From Vanilla planifolia (Eukaryota; Streptophyta; Magnoliopsida; Asparagales; Orchidaceae), in contig CM043875.1 of assembly GCA_023846275.1 (NCBI GenBank), positions 5,158,626 through 5,222,625 on the forward strand: DNA of 64,000 nucleotides, in the 5' to 3' direction. The notes below the pieces were generated by a model. The model did no database searches, had not been told where the DNA came from, and worked only from the letters and a program-made list of their open reading frames with translations. Each line of letters opens with the position of its first letter. The first letter of the stretch is position 1. Both the position numbers and the translations under genes were made by a program. Shown here piece by piece: positions 12,801 through 25,146 of the stretch.

Positions 12801-15800
12801 TTTAATGTAATTTGAAACATATGTTTTAAATTACACTTTTGTTCATCTCCTAAATCTACAAGTTGTTGGTCATTGGTTGCTTTGGAACTTATTTAACCAT
12901 GCCAGTGAACTAATAAATTCCTGCATGCACAAGTTGTAGGGCAAACTAGAAAAACCATGGCATATCACATCTAGTTGATTACTAATTACATTGGAGCAAA
13001 CTAATTCCTTAATAAGCAAGAATTTAAGCAATGAATACATTAGCTTCTTACTTCTTATTTCCCCCCATATTTACATGGTGGTTTCTCTAAGATTGCTTTG
13101 TGTTATGGCCTCCTCGTAATGTCATCATCCATCCCAATTCAATTTATATCTTTTTCATTGCATGCAGGCTGGGTTATGATACACTGAGTAATGAAGCTAT
13201 TATGTTTATTGTCAACTTTTTGATATGTGACTAGGTATTTGTTTGATAAGGTTATGATATTTTGACATGATGGTGAAACAATGAAAAATATGTGTGGGTA
13301 TAGATGCTTTTGTTTTATCTTTATAGCATAAACAATACTATGATTTTATAAGTGTCAAAAAATGAATATATATGGAATGCTTTACTATTAGATCCTATGG
13401 CTAGTCTTTCTTGTTTATTTAGCTTTTTGAAATTTGGCATATAGAGTTACTAATGGATTAGACATAATGGATTAGATGATTCACGTAGTTCACCTTGTTT
13501 TTAGTTTAAGTCCTTTTGTTGTTTTTGTTGATGAGAATTTGATATAACATAAATATCGGCTACATATTTTTTTTTGATGATGTGTTATTGGGGTGTAACT
13601 TGACTTAGTTCCATACTAAATTTATACTTGAATTGAATAACACTATTTCCATAGATTTAAGAACCATAATTGACCCAATATCTGCTAGAGTTGAACCACT
13701 TTTGGTTCAATTCTTTGTAAAAAGGTGCATACGCATCCATTTCTAGATCAAATTAGCTCTCAAATTAAATATGGTTGATTAAACGTATGTAGGAACCAGA
13801 TTTGATTTGGGATACACTAGCATTGAATACAAAAAATTTGTGTAATTTTAATTCGAATATGATTGCTCTATATTTTCTTCTCTTTCTCTCTTTTTCTATC
13901 TTTTTCTCACACGTGCCTCCCCATTCTACCTCTGATTGAATTGGAGACTAGGGCTGCTATTGTCAATTTTGATGGTGGTATCGATAATTCCATTGGCTTC
14001 CTCCCCCTCCTTATTAGCCTTGATCACCCTTGTTGGAATTGAGAGATTGGGGCTATAATGAGACCAACAATTGCTCTTTCACCCTTTATTACCCACACCC
14101 TCTCTTGCCTTTTATTCTGTCTGTTTCTTTCAACCTTTTTTATATCTTGTTGATCTCTCCATGCATGTCATTGGGAGTGTTGCTTACTAAGTTGAGTGAA
14201 TTCGTTTTAATTTTGATTGCGAGAAATGAGAACTATTCCAACCTAGTTGGTTACAAATTTTAAGAATTTAAATTGAACCAAACTTAATGAGAACCAAATG
14301 GAATTCATCAATTCAATTTGGGTTCTTTGTCCCATGTTGGTTCTTTGGGTAGTGTAGCACACCCCTATAGTATATGCCTTTTATGGGTTCATATTTATTG
14401 ACAATATATTTTCTTAGTAATATTACTATTCAATGATTATTTTAAATCTTAAAATATAGATATTGTAGAAGAAATACAATATGACATGGTGATAGTCACA
14501 ACGTCTAATGTTTCTCCATTCGATTGGCAATATTTAAATATTTTTTTTTGTTTAGAAGTATAGAATTTGTGATTATGTTCATTTCTATGTTTTCAAATTG
14601 TTGGTATGCAAATGAAGTGTATTTTGTTTTAGTAATGGGAAGAAGCCTGAAATTGTTTGCTTGAGCTTTTTTGGATTAGTAATTCAGTGATGTTAGAAAG
14701 ATTTATTCTCGGAAATGGTTCATGTTTTATGAAAAAGTGGTGTGCATTTGTTTAGCTCAATCAATTCGATTATTGTATTGATCAAACCAATTGGTTTTCA
14801 GTTATGCAAATATGAAAATCAAGTTGAGACTAATTTTCTCAAATATAGAACCGGAAAATCGAACTGAAATGTAAAGCTAAACTTCTTTGTTTGAACTTTG
14901 ATTAATGGATCAAATTTTGCATCCATAAATTGGATTTTGAACTAGATTAAAGCCTAAAACTATAAAAGAGAATTGATAAATCAAATAAACTGAATTGAAA
15001 ACTGTGTCATACATTATAATTCCGTTTTTTTGGTTGGTTTAGTTTCATGGATTAAAAAACTAAATTGAAAAAAGACCAACTTCTTGGAAGTTTTAAGCAT
15101 CCATGTTAAGCTTCCAACCATGCCAAAACTGGGAGATTCTCTTCTAAATTGAAAAAACGGAGATAGGTTATCATAACTTCATAAATTTAATGTGCCATAT
15201 GGAGTCATGGCTAGGTTTAAGGCTCACTCAAATTTACACCTTATTTTTCATGCATCATTGGGAATTTAAATTTTAAATCCATTTTTGTTAAACTATTCCT
15301 TTATTTCCTAAATTTTAGGGAGTTCATGCAAACTAGGAGTCTAGCTCATGGTTTGGATAGACTACTAAAATGCAAGGCCCAAACTAACTAAAGTATAACT
15401 TAATTCTTGACTTTTGTTACTAAACAATCAAATCTAGCTGAACTAGTTTGTTTAAAAAAGCACTTATTTAAACATATAAGATGAAAATAAACATACCTTG
15501 GATTGGCATAAAGTCTTATATGGGCTCTAGGCAACAATCTCGGATTTGGCATTTTAGGAGGATTCAATGGATGCTTCAAACTTCCAAAAAGCATGATTTG
15601 GTTGCCCCCACCCCTTTGGAATCTGTGAAATCTTTTTTTAAGTCTTCTTTCTTCAAAACTTATCTAACTTGTTAAAGTAAGTGCATGACTTACCTAAAAT
15701 AAGTAACATGATTAAGAATGACATTATTACTTAATTTCTTTGTGAATTTCTCCTTGATTTTTTTTATCCTAAAATAAGTTGTCATGATTTAGGAAGAGGA

Positions 15801-18800
15801 TTTTATTAGTATGAATATTTCTTTCTTTTTTTTTTGGTTTTTGGTGAATGCTTATATTACAAGGATTGATAGAAGACTAAAATTTTTAGCTGATCATGTT
15901 TGAAGAAAACTTTATATAACTTGATGACTTACTTTTGGTGAGATTTGGTGGTTGAACCACACATTTGGGAGTGCTTAACAGCCTACTTTTTCTCTCTTTT
16001 ATTTTCTTCAGCTATTTTACGTATTCCAAACCCTAAGTTCCCTCCATCAATCTCTCCGCCTTTCTTTTCTGAACATTACAAAACTCTTAAAGTTCTTTTA
16101 ACTTCTCGACCTCCTCTTTCTCTCATTCTCTCAACCTCTCATATATCCCATATACCCTAGCTGGCCACCTTTGCTCCTTTCAAACCCTCAATTGCCATAC
16201 TCCTTCCCTTTCCCTCTTTGGTTGGGCTTCCTCCAAGCCTAGAGCTGACCACAACATCGCTCTCCACCACAACTAGCCCTTAAAACCTTCACTTCTGTTA
16301 TCCTCTTTCTTTACCCCTTGACCCAACACCTAGCTTCCCTTAAACCAAGACACCCTACTACATTTTGAAGAGGTCCAAGAGAGCACTGAACTTGCTCACT
16401 ACTATTTAGTTTTGGCTAATCATTTTCTGCATAATGACTAGTTCATTGTTCTTTGGTATACAGTTGATATGAATGAATATAAACAAGTTGATCACTAATT
16501 CAGGATCCATTATTGAGTGTGGTAAACAGGTATGTTTGGGTAATTGAAATAGTCAAGCTAAGCTGAATTAGTAAGCTTTTGCCAGTTCATGATGCTTTGC
16601 CCATTCACATTATGGATATGCATGAACAAAATTTCTGATGATGATTCTTTTCATGAATAATTTGTGATCCAACTAAAAAAAAAAAATCATCTTCATCTTT
16701 TAATAGGAAAACTGTATGGTTACTTTCCATTGATTTGTGATATAGTTGAATTTGGTCTTGTTCAACTTCCCTAGATATTTTTCTTGACCTTCCTATCAGT
16801 TCTTAGCTTTTGGAATAGAGTTTTTTTCCTGCTTAACTAACTTTTATAGGAACATTCATCCTTTTCCTATTTGTTTTGTGTATTAGAAACCCTTTCATTG
16901 GTTTTCCTTTGTAAGTTTGATGAGAATTCTGCAAAAGTGATGTTATTTTTGCATTTTTTGTTCTTAACTATCCTGAAATGTACCGAGAAGGAGAATTCTT
17001 AGCTTGAAATTACTTTGTTTTGTTATAATGATTATGCTGCCGTTCTACCGTCTAGGCAATAAAAAGGTAATCATCAAAAATTAGTGTTGCAGTTGCACTG
17101 TTGTCAGAGGCACAGTACTAGTTACTGCATGTTCAATTTTTTGGCTTAAATCCTTGGTGTATGAGAAACATTGAATATAATTGGTGTGAAATAAATGCAA
17201 CCTTAATAAAGTTGCTAAAGCTCTCTAAGCTCGTCAGTCGTATCTTGTGATCAACAGGATGGGACCTCATATTTATGCTAGTATATAGTAATCTTGTCTT
17301 AGATATCTATATTTTGTATTTTTAAAACTATTGTAGTAGGAAACTGAAATCTCAGGTATAACTGTGGAATGAACAAATAATTTAAAGGGATAGGGTAAGG
17401 TAACAGCCATTGCTTTATATATATACAATGCAAAAAATCTATTCAGTGGCTTATATTTCTTTATAATTGCCGTTAGGTGTCTATCGGATGGTTATTCATA
17501 ATTTTTCTACTTAGTGTAAGCTGCAACCTAAAATTGATGCCTTTCATATTACCTGCAGAGATTATGGACTTTGGTTACCCCCAGAATCTATCGCCTGAAA
17601 TTTTGAAGCTTTATATCACTCAGGAAGGAGTTCGTTCGCCATTTTCATCAAAGGTTAGATTCCATGTTATGTGTAAGGTGGAAATAAGTTTAAAATATTT
17701 ACTGAAGACGTAATTGTAGTGTAGTTGGATGCTTTCATACTGCAGTTGAAAGCTTGTGTATCAGACAAATGTCTTGATAACGCCAGTGTATCCTATACTA
17801 AGAAATGGCCTGAAGCTGGTTAAAAAGGTCTAGGAACATTCCGTTGTATAATTAATTGATTAATTCTATAGCATCTTTGATGGTATGCAATGGTGGTTTG
17901 CTTTTGGGCAACATTGGATACTGTTGCCAATGAATTTAGTGACTCAAAATGTAAAAGGAATGTTTTCTTACAAGATATCTGGCCAGGCGACCTGAGAAAG
18001 ATGGAACTGTGATCTCATAGTTTGCTTTTATGTATTACATCTCTATATATCTAAATTGCATCAGGTGTTCAATTATATATGATGCTAGGCGTGATATGCC
18101 GTGAAGCACATTCTTTTGCCTTGGTACCTTTTTATTGCATGTTTAGTTTTTTTCGTTTCTCTTGTAGCCTTCAGACAAACCAGTTCCAAATGCAACATTA
18201 CAAGTTACAGGTGCCGTTGGTTGGAGGCGTGAGGGCCTTTTTTATAAAAAGAACGAGGTAATCCTTTTATTCTGTTAATCATTATCTCATCATTCCTTCT
18301 GAATATGCTCTGTCAATGTACTGCTTGAATTCAAGTTGATGTGCTTATCTCCTCTTAATTCTTCAGGTTTTCCTTGATATAGTAGAAAGTGTCAACCTCC
18401 TCATGTCTTCCAAAGGTTTCACTTCTTTGCTGTCAAACAGTTTATAAGCAAGAGTTATATTTGCTCGTCTCATCCATATTATTGATATAGGTAGTGTACT
18501 GCGGTGTGATGTTACTGGGAAGATTCTTATGAAATGCTTCCTCTCTGGGATGCCTGACTTGAAACTAGGCTTAAATGATAAAATTGGTTTGGAAAAGGAA
18601 TCTCAAATTAAATCTAGGCCTATGAAAAGGTAAGGATGGAATACTACTTTTAGAAATACCCAAAGTGTTCATTTAGGATCATATCTTTTCAATTCATTTC
18701 TATTTTGTGACTTGTAAAACTTTGCTGGAATTTGTATGTTTATTTTTCTTTTGATTTGTTGTTATCTATTGATTGTCTTGTGTTTTAGCCATTCATAATA

Positions 18801-21800
18801 CTAAGTTTGTTAATGTCAACAAGTGGCTCATTTAATTGGGAAATGCCAACTAGGTTCAGATGCAATGAACATGCGTAGTAATAATCTGAAGAGTTCAGAC
18901 ACATAAAAGAAGAACATCAAGATTTAAATAGTTTAGCCCAATTTAACTCTATATTCATCAAAGTGAGAAAATATCTAAATAGACGACTTACTAAAAGATT
19001 CACAATTTCCACATCAAGGCAATCAAAATTCAATGTTGATGACGACATGAAGAAGCTTTGAATACCAACTTGAATGATTACACACCGTCTTTATTGTTTT
19101 CATGGAAGGTTATGGCTTTAGCTTTGTCATTATGAACTACCATTTTGAAGAGATTCTTTTAATCCTGGTTATCCTGCACTTCTCGACCTCCTTGTTAGCA
19201 TGAACTGAGATTGGATTTCTTCTTTCACATCTTTTAAACAAGTCCTGAATGGTTGAAGCTCATGCAAATGCAGTCACCAAAAAGCTGGATAGTTTATATG
19301 CTTTATATCCTAATAATTTGAATGATATCCAGCCTTGCTTTCCTCCATGTTTCTTCCAGGCTAACATTAATGTTAGATGATATAATCAAGTGTATTATGA
19401 AAAATGATGCTAGAGCCATTCATCTACTTTGGGTGCTGTGGATGATGTCAACTGGATACCATGATATCTTGTTTATAGCTTAGTTAATTCCGAGAAATGT
19501 GCAATATAAATATCTCTAATTGCATTTTATATTGTTACAATAAATTTGAATCAAATACCTAAATGTCATTTTATTTATTTGTAAAAATATATTTCTTAAA
19601 TTTGAAATTTGAATTATCAAAATTGAGGCAATCCCAATAGTTAGGTACACAGTAAAATTGCACTAATGCTTATGCTTGTGATGAGTGGGAGATCCTATAC
19701 ATATCGCTAGTTATATACCATATATTTTCATTTAAAGTAACTTTGTTTTCCTATTTATTATGATGGATTATGATAATTTACTTCTAAATCTTGGCTTCTT
19801 GCAAACTTTATTTCTTCTACACAAGACGTTGGTATTAGTTGACACCTTTCACTTAAAGTGGCATGCTGAATTCTTGGGATTTCAATATGTCAAATTTAAA
19901 ATAAGTAGACATTTTTAAGATTCTGTTCATTTAATGGAACATAACAAGCACAAGATGGTTTAGGTGTATCCATTTTCCACTTAGAACCTCATGATTTGGT
20001 CGCCAAGAGGGCCTGTTTTGCTGATTTTCATTGGGAAAGGGGTATGCCCCTACCCGAAACACTTAAAAAGCTGTTATTTGCTGACTTTGTTTTTTGAGCC
20101 CCCATAATTGGGGATGACTTGTAGGCTTCGGCCAATGTTTGAATCAGAGAACCTCATGATGTTGGATCCTCTTATGAAGATTCTTCTTCTTCCAGCTAAA
20201 TGCTTTTGTTGCTGAACATTCAATTAATTTTCCTTGTCATCATTGTACCCAAGGCATATATTATTGTTGCTTCTTCATGATGTGATTCATTTTTGTTTGC
20301 ATATTTTTTATATCGTTGCGTGCAAGGTACCCTTGCTTTTAGCAGTTTATGTGGGCCGTATGTTTCTAATTAATATACTTGCTTCATTTTTTTCTTTTCT
20401 TTTACCAGAGCATATTCCTTATCGGTTCATATTTTCAAGCTTGCTTTTGGTTTTTTTCATGAAAAGTTATGACAGGGCATCGTCTCTTTGGTTGCATAAT
20501 TGATAAGTTCCAATTTATATTAGCATTTATATAAAGTTTACAGGTTGAAGCACTGATTATGTTTTAGACAAGCATGGATCAAACTTTAAGCATTAAATTG
20601 CAGGCCTCAATCTATGAGTAATCTGTAGTTTCTCCAAAGAATTTCTGAACTGATATTGTGTTTCTATTTTATTTGAATTGTTGAATGCCTATTTTGGATT
20701 GGCTTGTTAATCTTATATAATGTGTCATTGTAAAAATGTACACATTGCATCACTGTTAGTCTGAACCATGTATCTTGGTGAACTTTATGTTGTAAGGTTT
20801 ATTGTGCATTATCTGAAATTAGCATTAAGGAATCCTATTTCTTTTTTTGAGAATCTAACATAAGCAGCATTTGTTGTGATGGGAGAGGTTTTGGGGTTAT
20901 TTTATGTTTTTTAGATGAATATTATTCTGGATGCATGTTTTAGGGGGAACTCATCATCCAAGTTGTCCATGCATGACAAAATGCATGGACTCCATATTTT
21001 AACAGTTTATGATTGGTTTCTGGGTGTACATTCATTGCATGGAATACCTACTCAAACATTCGTGAGGCTCCTTTTGATTTTCTATTCATTCTTTTAAATA
21101 TGTTTCGAGTAAGATCTATTGTCATTGATGTTACCCATATGTTGCAACATGAATTTGATTTAAAGTTGATTTCTCTATGTAAAAGAGGTGCTGAAGAGGT
21201 GGATGCTACATGAATTTGATTTGAAGTTGATTTTTCTATGGAAAAAGACGTGCTTAAAGAAGTGGATCTCCTTTGTCACAAGCAAAGCTTTGTTATTAAA
21301 TCCCTTTGTTGGATATTGTTCCTACTTGACATAAATTTACCATTCTGTACTAAAATATGCTTCTTTTTTTATGATTCAGCAGTTTTTGCTGTCTGCTATT
21401 TTAATATAGTTTGTTTATTTTGCTTGTTACTAAAATATTTTTGCTTGGCTGGCTATGCTACTCTTATGAATCTTGTTTTGCAGTGGCAAGACAATTGAAC
21501 TTGATGATGTCACTTTTCATCAATGTGTAAACTTGACGAGATTCAACTCTGAAAAGACAGTTAGTTTTGTGCCACCTGATGGGGAATTTGAACTTATGAA
21601 GTAATTACTTACTCCTTAAGCCTCATTTTATATTGCTTATCAGTTCTGTTCTAGAAATTGCATGCATGTTAGGGTTTGTAACCTTCAGATTTTCTTTATG
21701 CAGCATTTTTATGCATGCACGTTGCATGGCTTTTTTAGCACAATTACTTTCTGCATTAGAAATTTGCTCATGAGACATTTTTAATCTAAACGATAGTTCT

Positions 21801-24076
21801 ACTTAAGAATTTGATATTAATTTATGAGCCTTTCTCAAAGGCTTCAGGAATTTGTAATGTTAAACATGCTACATGTGGAATGCGAATTGGTACCACAATT
21901 CTGCACCTAATTCATTAACCTTGAACTTTAAGATACAAAAATTTTACTAAAGCTTTTATCCCTATATCGTGCATTTGTCTCTATTGAAATTTATTGTGAA
22001 CACTATTCGTTTAAAGCTTTTATCCCTTAAATGCTGGGAATTATATGAGAAATTGTACTTTCAAATAATCTCCATATCTTTCTTTACCTTTCAATTTTCC
22101 TCTTTGCATGAGAAATTGTAATAATTCTTCTCTTATTGGAGCATCTACTTATCTAAGCTGTAACTGTTCAAATCAGTGAAGCATGTTCTCGGTGATTTTC
22201 ACTAGGTGTTGCTCCAACCTTCTTACAAATACTCATCTTAATTCCATTCTATCTTTTCTATAGCACTAATCTACATTAGTGTCATCTTCTCATTGACATG
22301 ATATGTTTGTATGCTTGTGCTTCTTGAACAGCCAAGTTGGACCCAAAAATTTTGGTAGGTTTCTAATAGAATGGGATGAATAAAATTACATGTCCAAATT
22401 AGTGGTCCGAATTCAGTAATATTTACCAAAGAAGAACATAATATTCGAAGTCATTAAAATCTACAAAATTTATACATTAAAACATAGATTGAGATGTAGC
22501 CATTATATGCTCTTACATCTGGAAATAGCATATAGCAGGGAGGATATCCACAAACGAACTTAAGCCATGTACTGGTTTTGTAGAAGAGCAAAAGAGCTTC
22601 ATATCCTCTATCGAAAGCTTACAATGAACGGGCTAGGGGACTCCTAATGGGTTGAATACCATATCAACGGGCATTCCATCTTGCAATTAGGGCATATCTT
22701 GTATAGACAAAATCCTAGAAATTATAAGCATCATTTAAAAACTTGTAGTATAAAGCAAATAAAAGATGCATGCTGTCTTGTACTCTATTGACTAAATTAT
22801 GACATGACTGCTTGTAAAATTCTATTGAATACTACATATATATTTGCTTCAATTATCAATGCTGTAAAAGCTGCTTCATGCTTTACATAGGTTGTCTATG
22901 CTAGAGATAAGAATGTTATTGTGCTTGTATCATTTTTGGTTATATGGTATTTAGAATAACTTATTATATTTTTTATGGAGAGAAAGTACAATTTTTTCTC
23001 CAGATACCGGATTACCGAAGGTGTAAATCTTCCTTTTCGAGTGTTGCCAACAATCAAGGAATTAGGCAGGACTCGGTTGGAAGTAAATGTAAAGGTATGT
23101 GCCCTGCATTTTTTTTAGGAGCTAACATGTTACTCTTATGGAGGCAGAGTTTACCCAGCTCACATATGATGTAGGTTAAGAGCGTTTTTGGTGCAAAGAT
23201 GTTTGCACTTGGGGTAGTCCTCAAGGTTCCAGTTCCAAAGCAAACTGCCAAGACAAGCTTTCAAGTCACATCAGGTCGAGCAAAGTACAATGCTGCTATT
23301 GATTGCTTAGTGTGGAAGTAAGGGTTTCCAATTTTCTTCATTGTATTGTCTGATAAATTCTGATATACTTTTGTCATGAAGTTTAAATGATGGATATCAT
23401 TTCTTAAGAGTAAAACAACTGCTTACCATGCATATAATACATCATTTGCCTTTGAGAAATTCATTTCAAACATGAAACTTATCCCCATATTTCAGGATAA
23501 GGAAGTTTCCTGGACAAACAGAGGCAACGATGAGCGCCGAAGTCGAACTTATTTCTACAATGGCAGAGAAGAAACCTTGGACTAGACCTCCAATCCAGAT
23601 GGAATTTCAGGTTCTATTGTAATTGAGCTCTACTTATATTGATAAACTTTGGTTATCATTCGTGCATGTTGTGAACTATGCAACTTTTCATGTTGCTTCA
23701 TGCAGCATGCAATTCTACGAGATTTGCCTACAAAATTCCTACATTGTAGTTTCAATCTCTAGTGATCTCCTTTGTTTCCATGGCTATGATGAACTGCATT
23801 AACGAATTAGTTCACAATGTAATTTGTTGTTAAGGATGCTGCGAGTGACATCTCTCATTTGATTGATAGGTTCCCATGTTCACAGCATCGGGCTTGCGGG
23901 TTAGATTTTTAAAGGTATGCCTACAATGAAGTTACATTGTTCCAACAAATCCCTGGAAATTATATTAACAAAACTCACGCACATTGCATGCATAGGTTTT
24001 AGAAAAGAGTGGTTACAACACCGTCGAATGGGTTCGATACATCACGAAGGCTGGATCCTACGAGATAAGATGCTAG
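7581..24076 (+). CDS. AP2M: AP-2 complex subunit mu (clathrin adaptor medium chain)
   Basis: Cargo-binding medium chain of the AP-2 clathrin adaptor; in this family it recruits cargo carrying tyrosine sorting signals at the plasma membrane. Exons: 7581-7663, 11395-11572, 12351-12441, 17559-17653, 18168-18257, 18367-18415, 18491-18629, 21484-21600, 23004-23094, 23175-23317, 23496-23610, 23870-23914, 23996-24076. They total 1317 nt, 438 residues plus TAG, the length I recall for Arabidopsis AP2M. All introns are GT-AG and phases match. The protein starts [19 protein letters not shown]. An N-terminal longin-like domain covers about 1-141 and the mu-homology domain runs from GWRREG (167-172) to the C-terminal YEIRC. 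By alignment from memory with rat mu2, the YxxPhi pocket residues are F181, D183, K210, W424 and R426, and the regulatory Thr is T163. No frameshift or internal stop was seen. Large introns (3.7, 5.1 and 2.9 kb) stretch it to 16.5 kb. Confidence 0.97.
7664..11394 (+). other. AP2M intron 1, containing a probable decayed transposable element
   Basis: A 3.7-kb intron with donor GTAAGA and acceptor ACAG. About 8.3-10.15 kb looks foreign to an ordinary intron. It has many dispersed TTGAG-type words (8.85-9.5 kb), then the compound microsatellite at 9.8 kb, then a T-rich stretch that resembles the tail of a Copia LTR. No protein motif is readable, so the TE assignment is inference. 10.73-10.95 kb holds two similar blocks that share a run of words around 'attttaaacatcctttt'. 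The rest is unremarkable AT-rich intron sequence. Confidence 0.4.
9797..9887. repeat. Compound microsatellite (GATA)n-(GA)n in AP2M intron 1
   Basis: About nine near-perfect AGAT units (9797-9832) run directly into an AG dinucleotide tract of roughly 26 units (9834-9887) with one interruption (GACAGA). The purity suggests it is young and length-variable. Confidence 0.95.
13589..14368. mobile_element. Possible non-autonomous hAT-like element
   Basis: The block opens with GGGGTGTAACT and closes with a sequence whose reverse complement is AGGGGTGTGCT, giving short inverted ends of the GGGGTGT type seen in many plant hAT-like MITEs. Words such as 'ggttctttg' and 'gaaccaga' recur inside, as in that class. 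No matching 8-bp target duplication is visible at these boundaries, and there is no transposase. The borders are therefore tentative. Confidence 0.3.
14750..15080. mobile_element. Possible MITE fragment rich in 'gaac(c/t)gaa'-type words
   Basis: Contains clustered forward and reverse words of the type 'aaccggaaaatcgaact', 'aaactgaattgaaaact' and 'ttggttggtttagttt'. These resemble the internal repeats of common plant hAT-type MITEs. Borders and inverted ends are not clear. Confidence 0.25.
18630..21483 (+). other. AP2M intron 7 (2.9 kb), nothing certain inside
   Basis: Mostly T-rich intronic sequence. 18.83-19.1 kb is richer in A and contains text loosely resembling a decayed LTR element, but too weakly to call. 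Near 20.04 kb there is a short near-palindrome (aggggtatgcccct) followed by a 'gcccccataattgggg' near-inverted pair. Open frames here are short and match no family I know. Confidence 0.35.
21601..23003 (+). other. AP2M intron 8, carrying a plastid-DNA fragment
   Basis: 1.4-kb intron. Its middle part (about 22.38-22.73 kb) differs in texture from the T-rich remainder and includes the rpoB-like plastid fragment described separately. The acceptor is CTCCAG directly before exon 9. Confidence 0.6.
22635..22722 (-). pseudogene. rpoB: Nuclear plastid DNA fragment (NUPT) from rpoB
   Basis: Reading the - strand from 22722 down to 22635 gives residues matching the plastid RNA polymerase beta subunit. 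[11 protein letters not shown] is followed by a stop where a Tyr is expected, then [17 protein letters not shown]. The order and spacing are what I recall for plastid rpoB around the LQDG...[12 protein letters not shown] region. Nuclear polymerases lack this exact string. Recognisable homology stops abruptly at about 22635; sequence to the left (22560-22630) is only weakly compatible with rpoB after an internal deletion. It is non-functional: about 88 bp, with a stop, lying antisense in an AP2M intron. Origin by way of mitochondrial DNA that had itself captured plastid DNA cannot be excluded. Confidence 0.8.
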
Positions 24077-24570
24077 AACTTGTTTTCCATTTACTTGAAG
24101 ATTTGAAGAGGGAAGGGCGGTCTCAGCTATCGCTTGTTAAGCCAACGAAGGTGGAAGGTGGAATGTTTACATTATATATGTGCTTTTTTGCATTCCCGCA
24201 GCATAACTACCAGAGCACAGAGCAAGCGATCTTCACCCAGCACAAGTATAGCAGACATGTTGTTCTATTGGATTTGTTGATGTTCGTTCGTGTCTTTCTT
24301 CAGGAGAGTTAGTAATTGGAACCTGATTTGTAAATGCTCTGCAAGGTTGATTTCTCTCTTTACGGAAAAAGGGAGTTTGTTTTGTGTGTTTTTTTTTTTT
24401 TTTTTTTGCAGAATGGATTTCCTTTCTAACTTTTTTGAAAAAAATTTGCAATATTGTTTCTTTGGTGATGCAAATTTGTAATTTGAGTTTCAACGTATCA
24501 ATGCAAGGTATTTTATTTGTATTTTTGTTCTTTTTCTTTTATCTGACGCTTGTTTTCTTACAATAATTGA
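24077..24570 (+). other. AP2M 3' untranslated region and downstream sequence
   Basis: No canonical AATAAA was found soon after the TAG; AATAAT-like words occur near 24.56 kb. A poly-T run of about 20 (near 24390-24410) ends in GCAG, which looks like a splice acceptor or a transcribed poly-T. Short open frames on both strands here contain Phe or Lys runs caused by that homopolymer and are not genes. Confidence 0.4.
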
Positions 24571-25130
24571 TCAAACCAAATTGCTTTCGTAGTTTTTCAT
24601 GCTTTTTTACCCGTTTCGCAGACAAAAATAACTATTGGGTAGACCAAAGGACCCGGATAGAGTCATCGCATGGCTCTAGATCCATGCAACTGTCTCAAGC
24701 CGGTGTTTTTTTTACCAAATGCTGTACCCCCACGTGCGAACTGTCCGGGGAAGCACATCTCACGTGTGCACAAGATTCTCTAGCTAAGATTAAACCGAAC
24801 CATGCACTCCATTGGCCGGCCCTGCTGTAACGATCTAATTTGCGGGCCACTTCGACCAAGTGCCAACAGTTGGATTTTTGTCTTTTGTCGCTTAATAATT
24901 TCCCTTCTTAAAAAATTTATTTATTTTTAATCTCGGTATCTTGTATGATATTATTTATTTATTTATTTTTAAATAAGAATCGTGCTTGTGTTGGGAAAAA
25001 GGTGAATTAGTTATCATCCATCAGGAAATAATTCAACCACCCTCAACAAATCTGAAGGGCTCTTTCTCCACGTCCATATAGTCTCTTTGCCTTGTAATTT
25101 CCTTCTTCCTTTTGCCGCCTCATCCGGGTT
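24571..25130 (+). other. Short intergenic spacer between AP2M and the HMA gene
   Basis: About 0.5 kb. 24.64-24.85 kb is moderately GC-rich and contains CACGTG-type cores ('cccacgtgcg', 'ctcacgtgtg'), the G-box/ABRE core. This makes it a plausible promoter region for the downstream HMA gene. 24.9-24.98 kb is an AT-rich ATTT-repeat patch. Confidence 0.4.
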
Positions 25131-25131
25131 A

Positions 25132-25146
25132 ATGAACGATGGCTGA
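25132..25146 (+). promoter_or_regulatory. Four-codon upstream ORF overlapping the HMA start codon
   Basis: ATG AAC GAT GGC TGA begins 7 nt before the main ATG (25139) in a different frame and terminates inside the coding region. If it lies in the transcript it would compete for initiation with the main start, which has the better context (GATGG, G at +4). This would be expected to lower translation. Confidence 0.6.

Larger units (their letters stand above)
12442..17558 (+). other. AP2M intron 3 (5.1 kb) with MITE-like and pyrimidine-rich insertions
   Basis: Longest AP2M intron. 13.59-14.37 kb and 14.75-15.08 kb have hAT-MITE-like character and are listed separately. 15.98-16.33 kb is a pyrimidine-rich block of CT runs and 'accctaa'-like words, much richer in C than its surroundings. 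It contains short open frames but nothing recognisable and may be an old retroelement fragment. The remainder is AT-rich and featureless. Confidence 0.45.

Noticed and set aside
24233-24566. Frames with long Phe or Lys runs downstream of AP2M
   Set aside because: Homopolymer artefacts of the poly-T tract in the 3' region.
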